Shown: piece by piece, positions 23,581 to 36,200 of the stretch
Layout: each line of letters starts with the position of its first letter
Numbering within the stretch: position 1 is the first letter of the stretch
Assembly: GCA_947034895.1 (NCBI GenBank)
Contig: OX344763.1
Span: 6,512,501 to 6,576,500, forward strand
Source of the DNA: Rhytidiadelphus loreus
Taxonomy: Eukaryota > Streptophyta > Bryopsida > Hypnales > Hylocomiaceae
Reading direction: 5' to 3'
Length of the DNA: 64,000 nucleotides
Translations under genes and position numbers: made by a program
Notes under the pieces: generated by a model
What the model saw: only the letters and a program-made list of their open reading frames with translations
The model's database searches: none
Told to the model about the DNA's origin: nothing

Positions 23581-24603
23581 CCAAATAGTCTGAAATTTGT
23601 GGTGTTTGTCATACTACTTTTGAACCTTATTCTTGGTAGTTGGTTTATGTTGTAATATGAGCAATCTCAATCTTTGTTTTGGTATCTTGGAGTGATCTAG
23701 TTGGTAGAGAGATTGCTATTGCCCTACACAAATGTATATTGCAGTCAATCATGGAAGGTGGTTTAAAGAAAGACTAGTTGGTTTTTGTAGCGTTTTGCCA
23801 AAAATTGGATTTTAGATATTGAGTACTATGAGTTCTTTGTAGTGGAATAATCTTAGTTGTTGATTGGAAAAATTAATAGCTAAAAGTACTATTGCAAGTA
23901 CTATGGACTACTTGTAAGTACTAAAACAATACTATGTGAAAGAAAAGAGAGTTTGTAACAAAAAATAGATACAATGAGGTACAAATTAATGATAAATAGA
24001 AATTCATGAACAAAAAACACTAAAATTTGGAAATTTGTGAGGACTTTATGGTGATCAGATTTTATCAAAAGAATGAAGCCAAAACCATCTTCAATTTTTA
24101 GAAGTGCATGCACTGGGGAGTCCTATTTGTACAAATATGGAGGATATAAAATAATTTATTTTTAGATACCCCTTAGTAAGAACATGCACACTTTCTATAG
24201 AAATTAATCACAAAATTTTCAACTTTAGATCATTAATTTTGTGTACTTCCAGTACGAAAATCCCTTAAACCTCAAAGTGTGACAAATGAGCAAAATTGAC
24301 ATTTATATATATATATATATATAATTAGAATCAAGTTAGCCATCTCCAATAAAAATTTCAAGTTCATTGGGTTCATGCTTCAAAAGTTATAGAGGATGAC
24401 AATTCTGTCACTCTACATGTGATGCAAAGCAGTACTAGTCTTTCTTGCAATCACCCTAGAATGTATGTCGAAGGCCTAATTTTTGAGCATCACAATTGAT
24501 GAAGTGTCTCCTAGCAACAATCAAACTAGTTGAATGTACATGGTCATTTCATGAAGAATTCAATTAGTTAGAGTCCTCGTTCTATCATTACTAATATGTT
24601 TGG
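23581..24603. other. Intergenic between hAT fragments
   Basis: AT-rich; includes a (TA)n run at 24303-24323. No coding evidence of its own; probably decayed transposon sequence. Confidence 0.35.
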
Positions 24604-26880
24604 TTGGGGACCTTTTTGCAAATAATGTTGGTAGAAGATTGGTGTGGAGGCACAGACGAAGCCTTTGCTTTACAAGGTAGCCTAACTAGTGTGACAACAT
24701 GGATTTGGAAGAGACATGTCCCTTTCTCCATTGGTGTTTATTTTATGTCACACATTACTATTATATATGTAGAGACCTTGTCCAACCTCTTGATGGTTTG
24801 TTATATGGAAGAGTTGTGTGCAACTTTGTACACCTACTTCAACAAGTCTCAAAATTGTCACTTAGAGTTCACAATTCTTGCTAACCTCATGAAAACAAAA
24901 GGCAACAAAATGTTGCGCAATGGGACTACATAATGATTCTCATGAATTGGCCTAATCCAACGAGTGTTGCATAAGTACTAGCCCTTGCTTTTGAATATGG
25001 TTTTCATTGTTGAATCTACAACACAAAAGGTTATTGACTAGGACTCTATTTATGAGAAGGTCAACCATGCAAAATTCATTTTCAATTTGTTATGTGATAT
25101 TAATGTCTTGTTTGTTGAAGTGTGTATCAAGTCCTTGCTTGCGACTGTATATGACTTGATCTAGTTTGCTCAGGGTAGAAATGTCTTCATAGGAGATTTT
25201 GTAGCTACAATGAAGGTCTATGAGGGTTAGTTGTATCTATTGTATGTTGATGCGGAGTCCTCATATAGAAAAAGGGAATTCCTTCAATATGCAAAGTTGC
25301 TCAATGGAAAGAATCCATCAATCCCTATGAAACAAGTTACCAACAAGGATATCAAGGGTTTTCATGTGACATTCAATCGTAGAGAGACAACAATCTAGGC
25401 CCACTACAAGAACCCGTTCACTAAGGCCTAGGTGTATGTGGACAAAGATAGTGCTTAATTGGGTGGGTGAAGAAGTAGAAACAAGCTAAGTGAATTTTCC
25501 ACCTCCTCTAGCTTATATTCTTTCTAATTTTTTTTATTGTATTTTGCTCTTTGTGGTTTCACTCTATTTACTAAATGATTCTCAATTTCATTGCAACTTG
25601 TTGTAGCTTTTTAGTTCTAATGCCCATTTTCAAATTCTAATGTGGGGCCTCCTAAAAATGCTTGTAGTACAATTGCAACAAAGTTCTTGTATATCTACTT
25701 TCTTTTATTTGATTTGAAATGTCTCTTTGGTTTCAATCCTTGTTTTTTTAATTTGTTTTTAGTTTTACTTGCAACTTATTGGAGCTTTCTAAATCCATCC
25801 CATATTTTCTGATTCTATTGAAGGGACTTCTTTGCTAAAATTGCAATACAACTCATTAGAAGATTTTTCAAGCATCTAGAAGACTATGAGTTCCCTAGAG
25901 ATCTCGGATTGTAGGACCTTAGTTACAATAGCAATCTGACATGGTGAAGAGACTACCACATCGGATAATATTAATTAATTGATTAATTATAAATATTTTT
26001 CAAAAAAAAAAAAAAAACTTTTATATGTTTTCTTTGAATTTTTGAATTTTTTATTATTTTTAAAATTCTATAATACTCTACCAATGCTGTAGTGGTTCCC
26101 AGACATAAGAACAACCCTGAAATAATCTCTCAAAGGCCCAAATCTCTTCTAATGGTAGAAAAGTTCTTCTTGCATGCTTACTTTAATTTGGATTTGGATT
26201 GGTTTCGTTGGTTTTAATCTTTTCTTTTCTTTTTTGTTCTCGGTTATGATTAGAACTTGTTTGTGCTTTTTAGTTGCATTCTATTTTTTTTATTCTAATG
26301 AAGGGGCCTTCTTGAACTGATGGTAATTCAATTGCAATGGAGCTTTTCATGGAAGAATTGTAGTCCCAATTTCCTTCCCATGAGCTGATGGATTCACTTG
26401 GGATTTTGTATCTCCAATATTGGTTGCAAACTAAGGTAGATTGGTAGTGTCAAAGGAACATAATAGGATGACAAGATCTATTATTTTAGCATCGAAGGGA
26501 GTTGAACTAGTGTCCATCCGAACTTTGTTATCAACCCCTCTCCTAGAGATCCAACAAATTTTATTTAAGCTCACAATGAAGAACAATGCAACAAATGCTA
26601 TATAGAAATCACTCGATCAAAATCCGTTGACTCACATTTGGAGGATAATCTCTACCTCTAAAGTCTTGTGCTCTAGCTTTCTTGAATACTTAAAACTTGT
26701 AGAAATTGACCTTGTCCAAATCATAGGCTATGTTGAAGATTCAGAGTGTTATTTTAGTACTTTGTACTTCATTACGAACAAGAACCGACAATGCTTGATT
26801 GACAACTTTGAGCTTTTGGTCTGTATGTTTGTTTAGAAATTTTGGACCTTAGAGGATTTTCCTTTCCAAGAACCAATTAT
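24604..26880 (+). pseudogene. hAT-superfamily-like (DUF4371/hATC) transposase relic
   Basis: Fragments of one transposase family appear in order on the plus strand, broken by stops and frameshifts. 24760-24930 has ETLSNLLMVCYMEEL and KTKGNKMLRN. 25040-25400 has an alpha-helical segment with NVFIGDFVATMKVYEG and LYLLYVDAESSYRKREF. 26545-26870 has FKLTMKNNATNAI, LEYLKLVEIDLVQIIGYVED, FSTLYFITNKNR and FWTLEDFPF, which match the C-terminal dimerisation region (VQVLGSVEDERTFS-type). About 1.1 kb between the middle and last blocks is unrecognisable. Several in-frame stops show that it is long dead. Terminal repeats and target duplications were not found. Confidence 0.6.
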
Positions 26881-27132
26881 AGTTTGAAGGGAAATAAGGT
26901 CAAGTTATGGAGTCTATGAAGATTAGGGTCCCATTATTTCGTGAAGTCTTGCATGTATCAAGGAGACATCAAGATTGAAGGGGTTGTATACAAAAGCCAC
27001 GCATTGAAGGCCTTTGTTTCATGAAGTTGTCAAGCTTTGGAATTTCTAATTTTCTAAACCTTCAATCTCCCCTTGTTCATGCTCAAATTGTTCACATGTA
27101 GTAGTATTTTGTATTTCAATTTAGTTTTTAGT

Positions 27133-28023
27133 TTAATCCCTAAAGTCTCAAGACCTTTTTCTCAATAAATTCCATTCAAAACTACCATTTTTGTTGCAAA
27201 GTGCAAAAAACTTTAGAATTTTTTTTTTTCAAATATATAACTATAAGATCTTACACTAGACTAGTACAAAAATGTACAAAAGAAATTTCAAAAACTTTGA
27301 AGTGAAGAAAACTAGGTTTTTTGCACCTTGCCTAACTAGATTTTAAAGTTTTGAGTCTTCTTCGTTTAAAACTTTGGCACTACCAATATTGAATTTTTAA
27401 AATAATTGTTGAAGAATTGAGTTGAAAATGAAGGTGAAACAAATTCAAATAAATTGATTTTTATTCTTAAAAAAATTATCAAGTAGAACTACACATGAGA
27501 TTGAAGGAAAAAATAAATCGTTAATTGGTCTAAGATGGAATTGAAACATAATAATCCCAATAGTGAGATTGTTCTAGTAAGTGAACTAAACCTTGTCGAT
27601 TTTTTTGAATTTTTTTGAAAATTGCATTCAAAATTGAATCCAATAAGTTATTTTTTCAAGAAGATGCTTAGATTGCCCCCAAAACAAGATGGTCCATAAC
27701 TTTCTCATCACAATTCAAATAGAATGAACCAAATTTTCCCTCGTAGACAAAAATACTTTATACAAAAAACAAAATTTTGAGAATTTTATTTTGAATTTTG
27801 TGAATTTTTTTTTGGTATTCCCAACAAACCCAATTTTGAACTTAGGTTGGTATAATTTTTGCTTTGGGGCATTGATTCAAATAAAAATCATATTTCCAAA
27901 AAGTCAACATGTTTTTCTATCTATAAAATGAGTTTAAGAAAATCATGATGAAAATTAAGACCATATTAGCCTATCTGAAATCCATTTTGTTCTCCAAGAG
28001 GACATTGGAACTTTAGGGATTAA
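27133..28023. mobile_element. TTAA MITE family 1, copy 3
   Basis: TTAA (27133-27136) then TCCCTAAAGTCTCAAG; the right end, read leftwards, is TTAATCCCTAAAGTTCCAATG (TTAA 28020-28023). The element is 883 bp, about 300 bp longer than copy 2, because of extra internal sequence. The right third closely follows copy 2 (CTGAAATCCATTTTGTT before the terminal repeat). Non-coding. Confidence 0.75.
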
Positions 28024-28777
28024 TGAACCCTTGCATGAATACTAATGACATTGTTGCTCATCCTTGTGTTCAAGCAACTTGTGCTACATTTGGATAGTGA
28101 ATAGGGTTCAATTCCCTACATACAAGTGCAATTTTTTTTAAAATTTTGTCAAGTCATTTGTTGGTGTTAGACATCATTTTTTTTCCCATTTCAAGTTGCA
28201 CATTCAAAATTAGGGGTAATCACACCTTCTCCGAATGTCAAACTTCTATAAAAAATGAGAAGGCCGAGAGAGAAAAGACAAGCCAAATCAAAAGTCCTTA
28301 TGTATGAAAAAAGGTGTGACACTCCTTGAAGATTGTGTAGAGAATGAGAAGGGACGATGCCACAAAGTATTCACTCGCAATTCCATAATATTTCAACTAC
28401 GTTACTTGGAAAGCGGTAGTAGGACTAATGAGAATGCAATAGTACAACATGGGTGAATGCGGCATGGCAATTAGGGTGAAATTGTCATGGTTGGATGAAA
28501 AATTCTTCAACAAAATCTTATTTATGACCATTCTCAATCTTTAGAGAATGGGACCTCTGCAAACCATAGAGAGCTAACAAAAGAGTGCTACATCACCATT
28601 CTTTGAAGATTGAGAATGGAGTGAAGAAAGTGTGACAACCTTTATTGTTGTCAAATCACTTCTTTGTTTTTTGTTTCTACATAAAGAGCACCCAAAACCA
28701 ACAATGTACCCAATAGTCACTTTCTAGATGAGGCAATGATTCTAGAACCTAAATGTAAGTAGACTATAGATCAATGG
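28024..28777. other. Intergenic with a small inverted repeat
   Basis: CCATTCTCAATCTTTAGAG (28530-28553 region) is repeated inverted at 28596-28619. A B-box-like GGTTCAATTCC lies at about 28109-28119. No gene supported. Confidence 0.35.
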
Positions 28778-29014
28778 TGCTAGTATGTGAGCCCAAGAAT
28801 GCAAGCTTGTGAGCATTGAGCCTACAATATAGGTACCTATAATATAGATACCACACATTATAGATGGTGTAAATATCATAAACACCTATAATATAGGAAT
28901 TTATAACATATACACCCTATAATCATATATGGGTTCTATAGTATATACACCTATAACATAGATGTGTAGTATTCTAGACTCATAGGCTCACACTCCTATG
29001 CTCACATAATAGCA
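28778..29014. mobile_element. Minisatellite-cored MITE, copy 2
   Basis: The left end TGCTAGTATGTGAGCCC and the right end, read leftwards TGCTATTATGTGAGC, match copies at 22.3 and 58.2 kb. The core has only a few diverged CACCTATAAYATAG units. Confidence 0.6.
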
Positions 29015-29075
29015 ATCCTTGACTATAAATAGCTTATCATTTTGGTCAACAAACAATAAGATATCTATGGTCTAC

Positions 29076-31019
29076 CTAAGGGCCCCAAAGGCCCAAGGCC
29101 ATTTTTTTGTGAAAAACACTCATAACTTTCCCTACTGCTATATTCATCAAAATTTTCAACAAAATGTATTTTTTGAAAATCTAATCTTGGTATCTTGAAG
29201 TAGACTTGTAGAAGAAGAAGTGGCAAATTTTTTGTGACATTTGACCATAGGGATTGAAAGATATAAGCATTTGCAAGGAAAGTTTTGTTTTTTTCACTTT
29301 GCCCAACAATTTCAGATGCCTTTGACCATTGCTTCTAGAAAAATATTTCATAATGTATTTTGAATTTTAAAATCTATTGTACTCAATATGATATTATTCA
29401 TGTATTCAAAAAATTTCAAGCCAAAAAATGACGTGGAGCACATCCAAAAAAATCTTGCAATACAACAATATCCAAAAGTTCACAATGCACAACATAAATT
29501 TTTCGCAAATTTTCCACCACATAATTTTGAAACTTGGAAATCCAAAAGATGGATTGAAAGATATACTAAAGCTTTACAAGGTCACAAAAAAGAAATTTGG
29601 AAAAAAACAAATCCTCTACTTTGTATAGAATTCAGAAGGACTATGTGAATAATATATAGGCTAAGGCTTTGAGCTAGCTTTGGAAAATGGGTTCACCTTC
29701 AAACTTGGTTTGATCCCAACCTGTTCCTTCCATTAAAAACTTTTAGCTTGACCTCCTTCATCTACCTTCCTTCAAGGCATCCATACAATGGATACGCAAG
29801 GAAGGGGCACCTTGTGAGGTATGCAATGTGAAAAAAATTCGTTGTTTGAAAGTTAAAGTATAAGAATTTTAAATGTAAATCCATTGAGCATCCTTGCATA
29901 GCTTTAGTAGTAGTTTTAACTTTTTATGCATTTCAAGCAAGAAGAGAATTTTTTTACATACATACGGGGTGGTAGGAGGTAGAACAATCCATGTGTAATA
30001 TGTAAATTGGAATTAGTAGGAGTTCAACCACTCATAGTTAAGTTCAAAGTAGGAATTGTGTTTGAAGTAAAATTTTAGACCTCATTAGGCATAGTAGAAT
30101 AACTATTTCCAAACAACTTTAAAGTATTAGAAGTTGGAAAATAAAAAAACTTTCATCTCCAAAAATCCATTTGAGATTTCAAGACTCCAATAAAAAGTTA
30201 TGGACAAATTTTTTAGAAGGGTTGGAAGGAATTTTTTTTTTACATTTTCAAACATCCTCTCTAAATTTTGTCTATAGCTTTTGATTGGAAGATTAAAATC
30301 TCAAAAGATTTTTTGGAGATGAAATTTATTTTGATTTCTCAACTTCTTTTGCTTAAATTTTTTTTGAAAAAAATAATTCTATTATGCCTAAATGAAGTAT
30401 GAAATTCTACTTCAAACACAATTCCTAAGTTTTGACAATGAGCGATCAAGCTTTCATCTTCAAATTATTCCATACCCTTTGAGGATTTATGATGGACAAT
30501 GGATTTCATTATAAAAACAACTCTCCTCCAAAGATTCACACCAAAAGCCAATGAAGCAATTCCTACATTTTGCCAACTAAAATTTTCTTGATGTCAAATT
30601 GTCTTATGACATTGGTATATTTCATTTATTTGTATGTAGATTTATTTCTCAGATCCTGAAATTTCTACCATGAGACCATGGCATGAAATCCTAAGGGAGG
30701 AGGCAATGGTCCCATCCCTTCACTCGTTGTCCACCCTAATCTTCGTCTTTCTTATCAATGTAGCCTGTGTATATGCTTGTGGCCTCAATCAACAAAATTT
30801 TGGTAGCTTAGCCTACACCTCAAGTTGAAATTTGCCTTAAAAGGCCTATAACTTCTTCACTCAACATCAGATTGAAATAAAAATTATATATCCACAAAGC
30901 TCTCATAGAATTACACATCCACAAAAAGTTTCAAAAAATTCAAGTAAAATTTCAGCTCATAGGAATCTACCTGAACTCCAAATTGTCCCTAGAGGAGACA
31001 ATGGGCCTTTAGGGGTTAA
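29076..31019. mobile_element. TTAA MITE family 1, copy 4, with nested insertion
   Basis: The left end is CTAA (decayed TTAA) then GGGCCCCAAAGGCCCAAGG; the right end, read leftwards, is TTAACCCCTAAAGGCCCATTG (TTAA 31016-31019). At about 1.94 kb it is three times copy 2, because other sequence lies inside, including a foldback at about 30030-30450. GGGATTGAAAGATATAAGCA near 29250 and the right-end block CTCATAGAATTAC place it in the family. Small open frames inside are not genes. Confidence 0.7.
30030..30450. mobile_element. Nested foldback element inside MITE copy 4
   Basis: The left arm (AGGAATTGTGTTTGAAGTA at about 30051) pairs with the right arm, read leftwards (AGGAATTGTGTTTGAAGTA from about 30426). 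Pairing continues through CATTAGGCATAGTAGAATA / CATTTAGGCATAATAGAAT and TTTCATCTCCAAAAA. The two arms are about 190 bp each, meeting near 30238. Confidence 0.65.
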
Positions 31020-31164
31020 GTTCTAAAATGACTACCACGTGTAGAAAGTGACACCATTGGGTACATTGGTGTTTTTGGGTGCTCCCATCTTATAGCCACA
31101 GAACTGCACTCATTCATTCATTAGAGCCATTTGCTTGTATGTAATACACCCTGCACAAAATATT

Positions 31165-31907
31165 AGGTAAATTAACCTATGATAGGCAGAATGGCTAGTT
31201 TACCTTATTGACATTATTGAAAAATTAAATTTTTTTCTTCCATATATATAGACAAATGTGAGAAACGAAGAGAGCAATTGAAATTTTTCTTTTTGACAAA
31301 GTATGAAATTGTTATGAATTTTTGAAGTGTGCCGCTAAATTGGCCCCAAACAATCTCTAGACTACCCCCAAACCACCCAAAAGTATACCCATAATGTTCA
31401 TCTTACCACCTAAAGCAGTCACAATATTTCCTAATATGGATACAACATTTCCTAGCAACTCAAGGCCACAACATGAAGGAATTAAAAAATTACCTCTTGA
31501 GAAGAAATTACATTGGAAAGATAGAAGTTCCTAAAGCAATCACTTGTTGGCCCCTCTCTGTGTTGTGATTTCAGTCGTCTCTCACCCTCCTCCTGTCCCG
31601 TGTCGTTCTATTTGTTCTTGTTTCCTTTGTTTCCCCCCGGGCCACCTGTGGCTGGGGCTTTGTTTCCCCCCTCTTGCAATGAAATTTCGTTTCATTTGTG
31701 TCAAAAAAATTAAAAATAAAGCAATCACTTATAACTCCATCACCATCTCCCAAGGCATTGATTTTGGCCACTAACTAACCTAATAAAGTCCTAATCACAT
31801 TTATTAGAAAAAGTCTATCGTGGGCTGATGTAAGACTGCAATGGATGATTTTGTAGATGTCTGCACGCATAAAGCAGTTTGTTTGCCTGCCATAGGCCAG
31901 TTTACCT
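31165..31907. mobile_element. AGGTAAA-ended inverted-repeat element, copy 1
   Basis: The left end AGGTAAATTAACCTATGATA and right end, read leftwards, AGGTAAACTGGCCTATGGCA form an imperfect 24-bp terminal repeat. Both are flanked by TATT. The internal block GAGAGCAATTGAAATTTTT / TTGACAAAGTATGAA reappears inverted in the element at 61731-62210. Non-coding, with a retrotransposon fragment inserted at 31546-31717. Confidence 0.6.
31546..31717 (+). mobile_element. 5'-truncated LINE/SINE-type insertion with 13-bp target duplication
   Basis: AAAGCAATCACTT occurs perfectly at 31533-31545 and 31718-31730. Between these lies a 172-bp GC-rich insert ending in ATTTGTGTCAAAAAAATTA, an A-rich tail typical of plant non-LTR retrotransposon 3' ends. 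The insert is unlike its AT-rich surroundings. Perfect duplication indicates a fairly recent event. The orientation is plus, from the A-rich tail. Which LINE or SINE family it comes from cannot be told. Confidence 0.8.
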
Positions 31908-31911
31908 TATT

Positions 31912-33286
31912 ACCCAACTGAAGCACAAACTTTCGCTACGTCCTGTAGCTAACCAAGCCTTCTCATTTCCGTTGCACTGGAGCATGTAAACTGCCATAAG
32001 CCTTATTGAAACTCTTCTGTAGCCATCGCCACTCACAGTGTCCGCCATTACTTCGCCACAGCTTGCCTGCCACAGTCGGGCAGACGGAGTAAAACCTATT
32101 TCTGAAAAGGACCTCCAACTCTCCAGTCACGAGAGATGGTACTCCAGGTATTGCTACTTGTCAGGTATAGAATCAGCTGAATTAAAGCCTTGTGTATCCG
32201 ACAGCGAAGTGAGCCTCATATTCAAAATCTTTGCAGTGATGTGTGCATTAAGCTTAATATATATAAACTTTAAAAGCCTACATGTCGAAGTCGACACTGA
32301 AGCGGTGCGACTGGACACGGCAAACTGTACCACAGTCATGGGCGTAATGGATGGTGAAGTACATAAAGCTGTCGTGGATTTTGCGTGCCTGCAGTTTCAA
32401 ACTTGCGCTATGGACTTCCTGGAGTCTGCGTGCTTTTAGTATTGAGCTCACTCACTGAAATGTTGTAGTGGTTTGCAACATTTCATGCATGAGTGTTGCT
32501 ACTTTTTGAACGTTGTGGCTAGACCGAGCCCGGAAAGCCAGTTTTCTCTTCGGTCGTCTTCGATTGCTCACCTAGCTAGAAGCTAAGGTTTGTGCAAACG
32601 ATTGTACTCATTTAAACATGTTATAGAGCTGTTTTTTCGGGAGACCACTGTGAAGATGTGGTACAAACTTTAGGTGCAAGATCAGAAACTGTCTGTCATC
32701 AATTTTATTTCTCCAAGTACTGAATTTATTGTGTGGTTTCAAACTGTGAGGTAGTAGACCACTGTAAGTGATCGTTCCATTCAAAAGATCAGTGCAATAG
32801 ACATTATTTTAGTCAAATGTAGGATTAGAAGAGCTGCTGTTGGTATCAGGTCCCTTACGATGCTGGTTCTTTGTTTGAACCCGCCACATTTGTCGAACAC
32901 ATAGCTCCTTTTTTAAGTAACGTATTTACTGTACAAGGAAGTGTTTTTTTGGACTGCTTCTGTTTTCTATTCAGTTCAGAAATCACGAAAGATTTAGGTA
33001 CTGTAACATTTTCAAAACTCCCCATTTGGGGGGCGCGCATACCCTTGAACATGAAGGTTTATTGGCTCTGGACTGAAGGATAGGAGTCCTTGCATTGAAT
33101 AATAAACTAAGCTAATTATACAATGAATGTGAGAGTTTGAGTAGATTACTCTTCAAAAAGCGATTCAATGGAACATGGACAGAGTCTCTCTAAGCGTAGC
33201 TGCTTGTTTTATGATTGTGAAAACTTGTTGTAAACATATGCATAACAAAATGTGATAGTCAACTTTACTTCCTGTGCCTGCAGGTG
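31912..33286. other. Upstream region of the GDSL gene
   Basis: Higher GC than the transposon-rich DNA to the left and apparently unique. A 133-codon frame at 32038-32439 begins at GTG and matches nothing I know. The GDSL start codon is preceded within 3 bp by a good acceptor (CCTGTGCCTGCAG), so a non-coding first exon may lie in this stretch. Confidence 0.35.
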
Positions 33287-36200
33287 ATGGAGTCCCAGAA
33301 ATGCAGCCAAGCGAACCTGGTCTGGAGCTTGAGCATTCTGCTGTTAATATTTCCGATCATTGGCAGAGTGCAGGCGACTAAACTAACTCCTGCTATTTTC
33401 AGTTTTGGCGACTCACTGGTCGATGCTGGCAATAATAACTACTTCAATACACTAGCAAAAGCCGACTCTCTCCCAAATGGACTCGACTTCCCCGGTTCCT
33501 ACCCCACCGGGAGATTTACCAATGGACTCACCACTGTGGATATCACTGGTAAGCTCCCCAGCTGTATATACACACTAGTCAATGCAGATGTGAGAAGTGA
33601 GATGTTCTTTGGTTAAGAGCCCATAACGCTGGTTTCAATTTGGTTCAAGATGAAACAAAATATACACCTTGGACGTTCTTAATTCAAGAGTACAACTTCG
33701 CATTACGTGCATAATATTTTTTTTTAAAACACTGAATTGCATATAATGTAGTATCTCAAAGTGACTGAAAAATTGCACCTTGATCATTTTATTACCCTGC
33801 AGGGCAGTACGCTGGATTTGCAGAATTTATCCCACCATACTTGGCTCCTAACACCACCGGGAAAATGATCCTCAATGGAGTGAGTTACGCATCTGGAGCT
33901 GGAGGGATACTGGACTCCTCTGGTTATATAATGGTAAAATTCAGACTCTGGCTGCAGCTTCTGGATTGAGTACACCCCGTAGCCAAGCTGGGACAGTGTG
34001 CAGAACAACGGTCTTGGCCATAGCAACAGACATGGCCATTAACTTTCTAAAGCATATATTCTCAAAATTCTGTTTGAATGATTTTGTCTAATGAGCACAT
34101 CTGCCATGAGTTTTCACATCATTTTACTGAGTGTTCTTTTTTTTTTCTATTTAATTTGCAGTTTGGGCGACTTTCAATGAACAAGCAATTGGAGTATTTT
34201 GCCAACACAAGGACCCAGATTTTCGAATTGTTGGGAGAGGAGGCAGGGACGAAACTCCTCAACACAGCCTTGTACTCGATCAACATAGGGTCCAACGATT
34301 ACTTGAACAATTTCTACCAGCCTTTCTCTCCCATTGGCAACCTCACATCTACCCAGGTTGTGACATTGCTGATCAGCACGCATCGTGGCCAACTCAAGGT
34401 ACGTTTCGTGTGCATTCTTATGTAGTTTAAAGAAACATAACTAGTTGTTAACTTTTCAAGACTACCATAGCTCTATGCCATTGCCAACCTATCGCCATCA
34501 CCATCACAAGTTGCAACTCATAACCTTCTCTCCTTTCAATTTGCATCTTACACTCTTGGATCATAAAGATCAAAGGTTGTAATTAAAAAGTTAACAACCG
34601 GTTATGTATGATAACCATATGTATGTGGCTCATCGTTTATCTAATACATTAGGGGAGTCACAGTATGCTGGAGATTCTTCAACGAGTTCGCTGAAACTGT
34701 AATCGTCTTCTTGGTCGTTGAACAATTCTTCAGCGAGTTCATTGAACTTCCTGGTGTGTTCTTCCTGTCGGCATGACACGTTGAACTTTCACTGAGTTTG
34801 GTGACAAGAGGTTGGGGGATGAATTCAACTGTGATTCCCCATATTGAAAAACATTCATCGAACATCTCTTGTCCCCCACATACTAAGTATGTCAATTCGT
34901 TGTCCAACTTAACGAATCATAGCAGGTTATGCAAAATACGGTGACTCCATTGATCCAATGCTTGGTTTTCACCTCTACAGATATGGACTCCGCTTAGGAT
35001 AAATTAGTACAACCTTGTTGTGAGATGAGCAATTTGAACTTAGAACATTGTTAGGAAATTAACATGTTGAGTTACAGGAGTTGCAGGGATGTTATTTCCA
35101 TAATTTCGTTGTTTTTCCAAGGAACTAGACATAACCTCAATAGCTGGATCTTCTTCAATCTAGGGTCTCAAAAAGGAAACCATTCACATCATAACACTGA
35201 AAGGGAGCAAAATTATGAGATATTTCCATGTGCTGTGTACGCAATACGTGGTTGCCACCTCTCCAGAAATGGAAGTGGGATCCTTTGAGCTTATGATTAG
35301 ACAACAAGTTTTCACATAGGTATAAGAAACATAGGTATAAGAAAAGTCTGATTTTGTATTTGTTTTTTAAATTTCCAAATTTCTATTGATTTCTTACCTG
35401 GGAATGCCTTGCCTATAACCAATTTCAAAAAAAAAGCAGCTCATTAATCAATGGAATAATTTTAATGTTTCGATTTTGATGTACTTTGCCTACATGTTTT
35501 CCATGGTTGTGCAGAGAATGTACAGCATGGGTGCTCGGAAGATTGTGGTGGCGTCGCTGGGTCCTCTTGGATGCGTTCCTTTCCAACTCACCTTCCGTCT
35601 CAGCAAGAACGGTGTATGCAGTCAGAAAGTGAACGCTGAAGTCATCGAATTTAATGCGGCCTTGCTGGGCATGGTCAAGGAGCTCAATGCTAATCTTCCC
35701 GGTCTCACGATCGTCTACGCAGATGCTTACAAAGCTGTTTCTGAAATAATTAGCAATCCGAGAGCATATGGTGAGTATATATATATGCATGTTAACCTTA
35801 AACTTCAGTCAACCTTCAATCACCTGATATATATGCGTGCACAAAACATTGTTACTTCAGATTTTAACTTGAAAGTAGAGCCTTCTGGTGCGAAATAACA
35901 TGTCGAGTATTTGCTGAGGGACGTTCTTTTCGTAACATCAATGGATTCCAAATTTGCAACCAAGCGTTGGATATGGAAACCATCCTGAATGCTTGGTTGC
36001 GGAGATGGGCTCCATTGAGAGTTTGAGAGTATGATTCTGAGATGGAATCATTCAACCAATCATGCCATGAGAGATGCTTGGGATTGAATGTCAATTTCAT
36101 TAAATTCACAACTTAAATTTGCAAAAATTCGAAACTTTGGATCTTGACAGAAATTCACAACTTTGGATGATCTTGTCAAGGTGAGGGTCCTGAAACATAA

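Noticed and set aside
28100..28125. Possible tRNA gene
   Set aside because: Only a B-box-like GGTTCAATTCC is present; no A box at the right distance and no cloverleaf.
29388..29648. 86-codon Lys-rich frame
   Set aside because: Inside MITE copy 4 in AT-rich DNA; Lys/Asn/Ile-rich composition is what random AT-rich sequence gives.
32038..32439. 133-codon frame upstream of the GDSL gene
   Set aside because: It starts with GTG, has no recognisable domain and sits in probable promoter or 5' UTR DNA.
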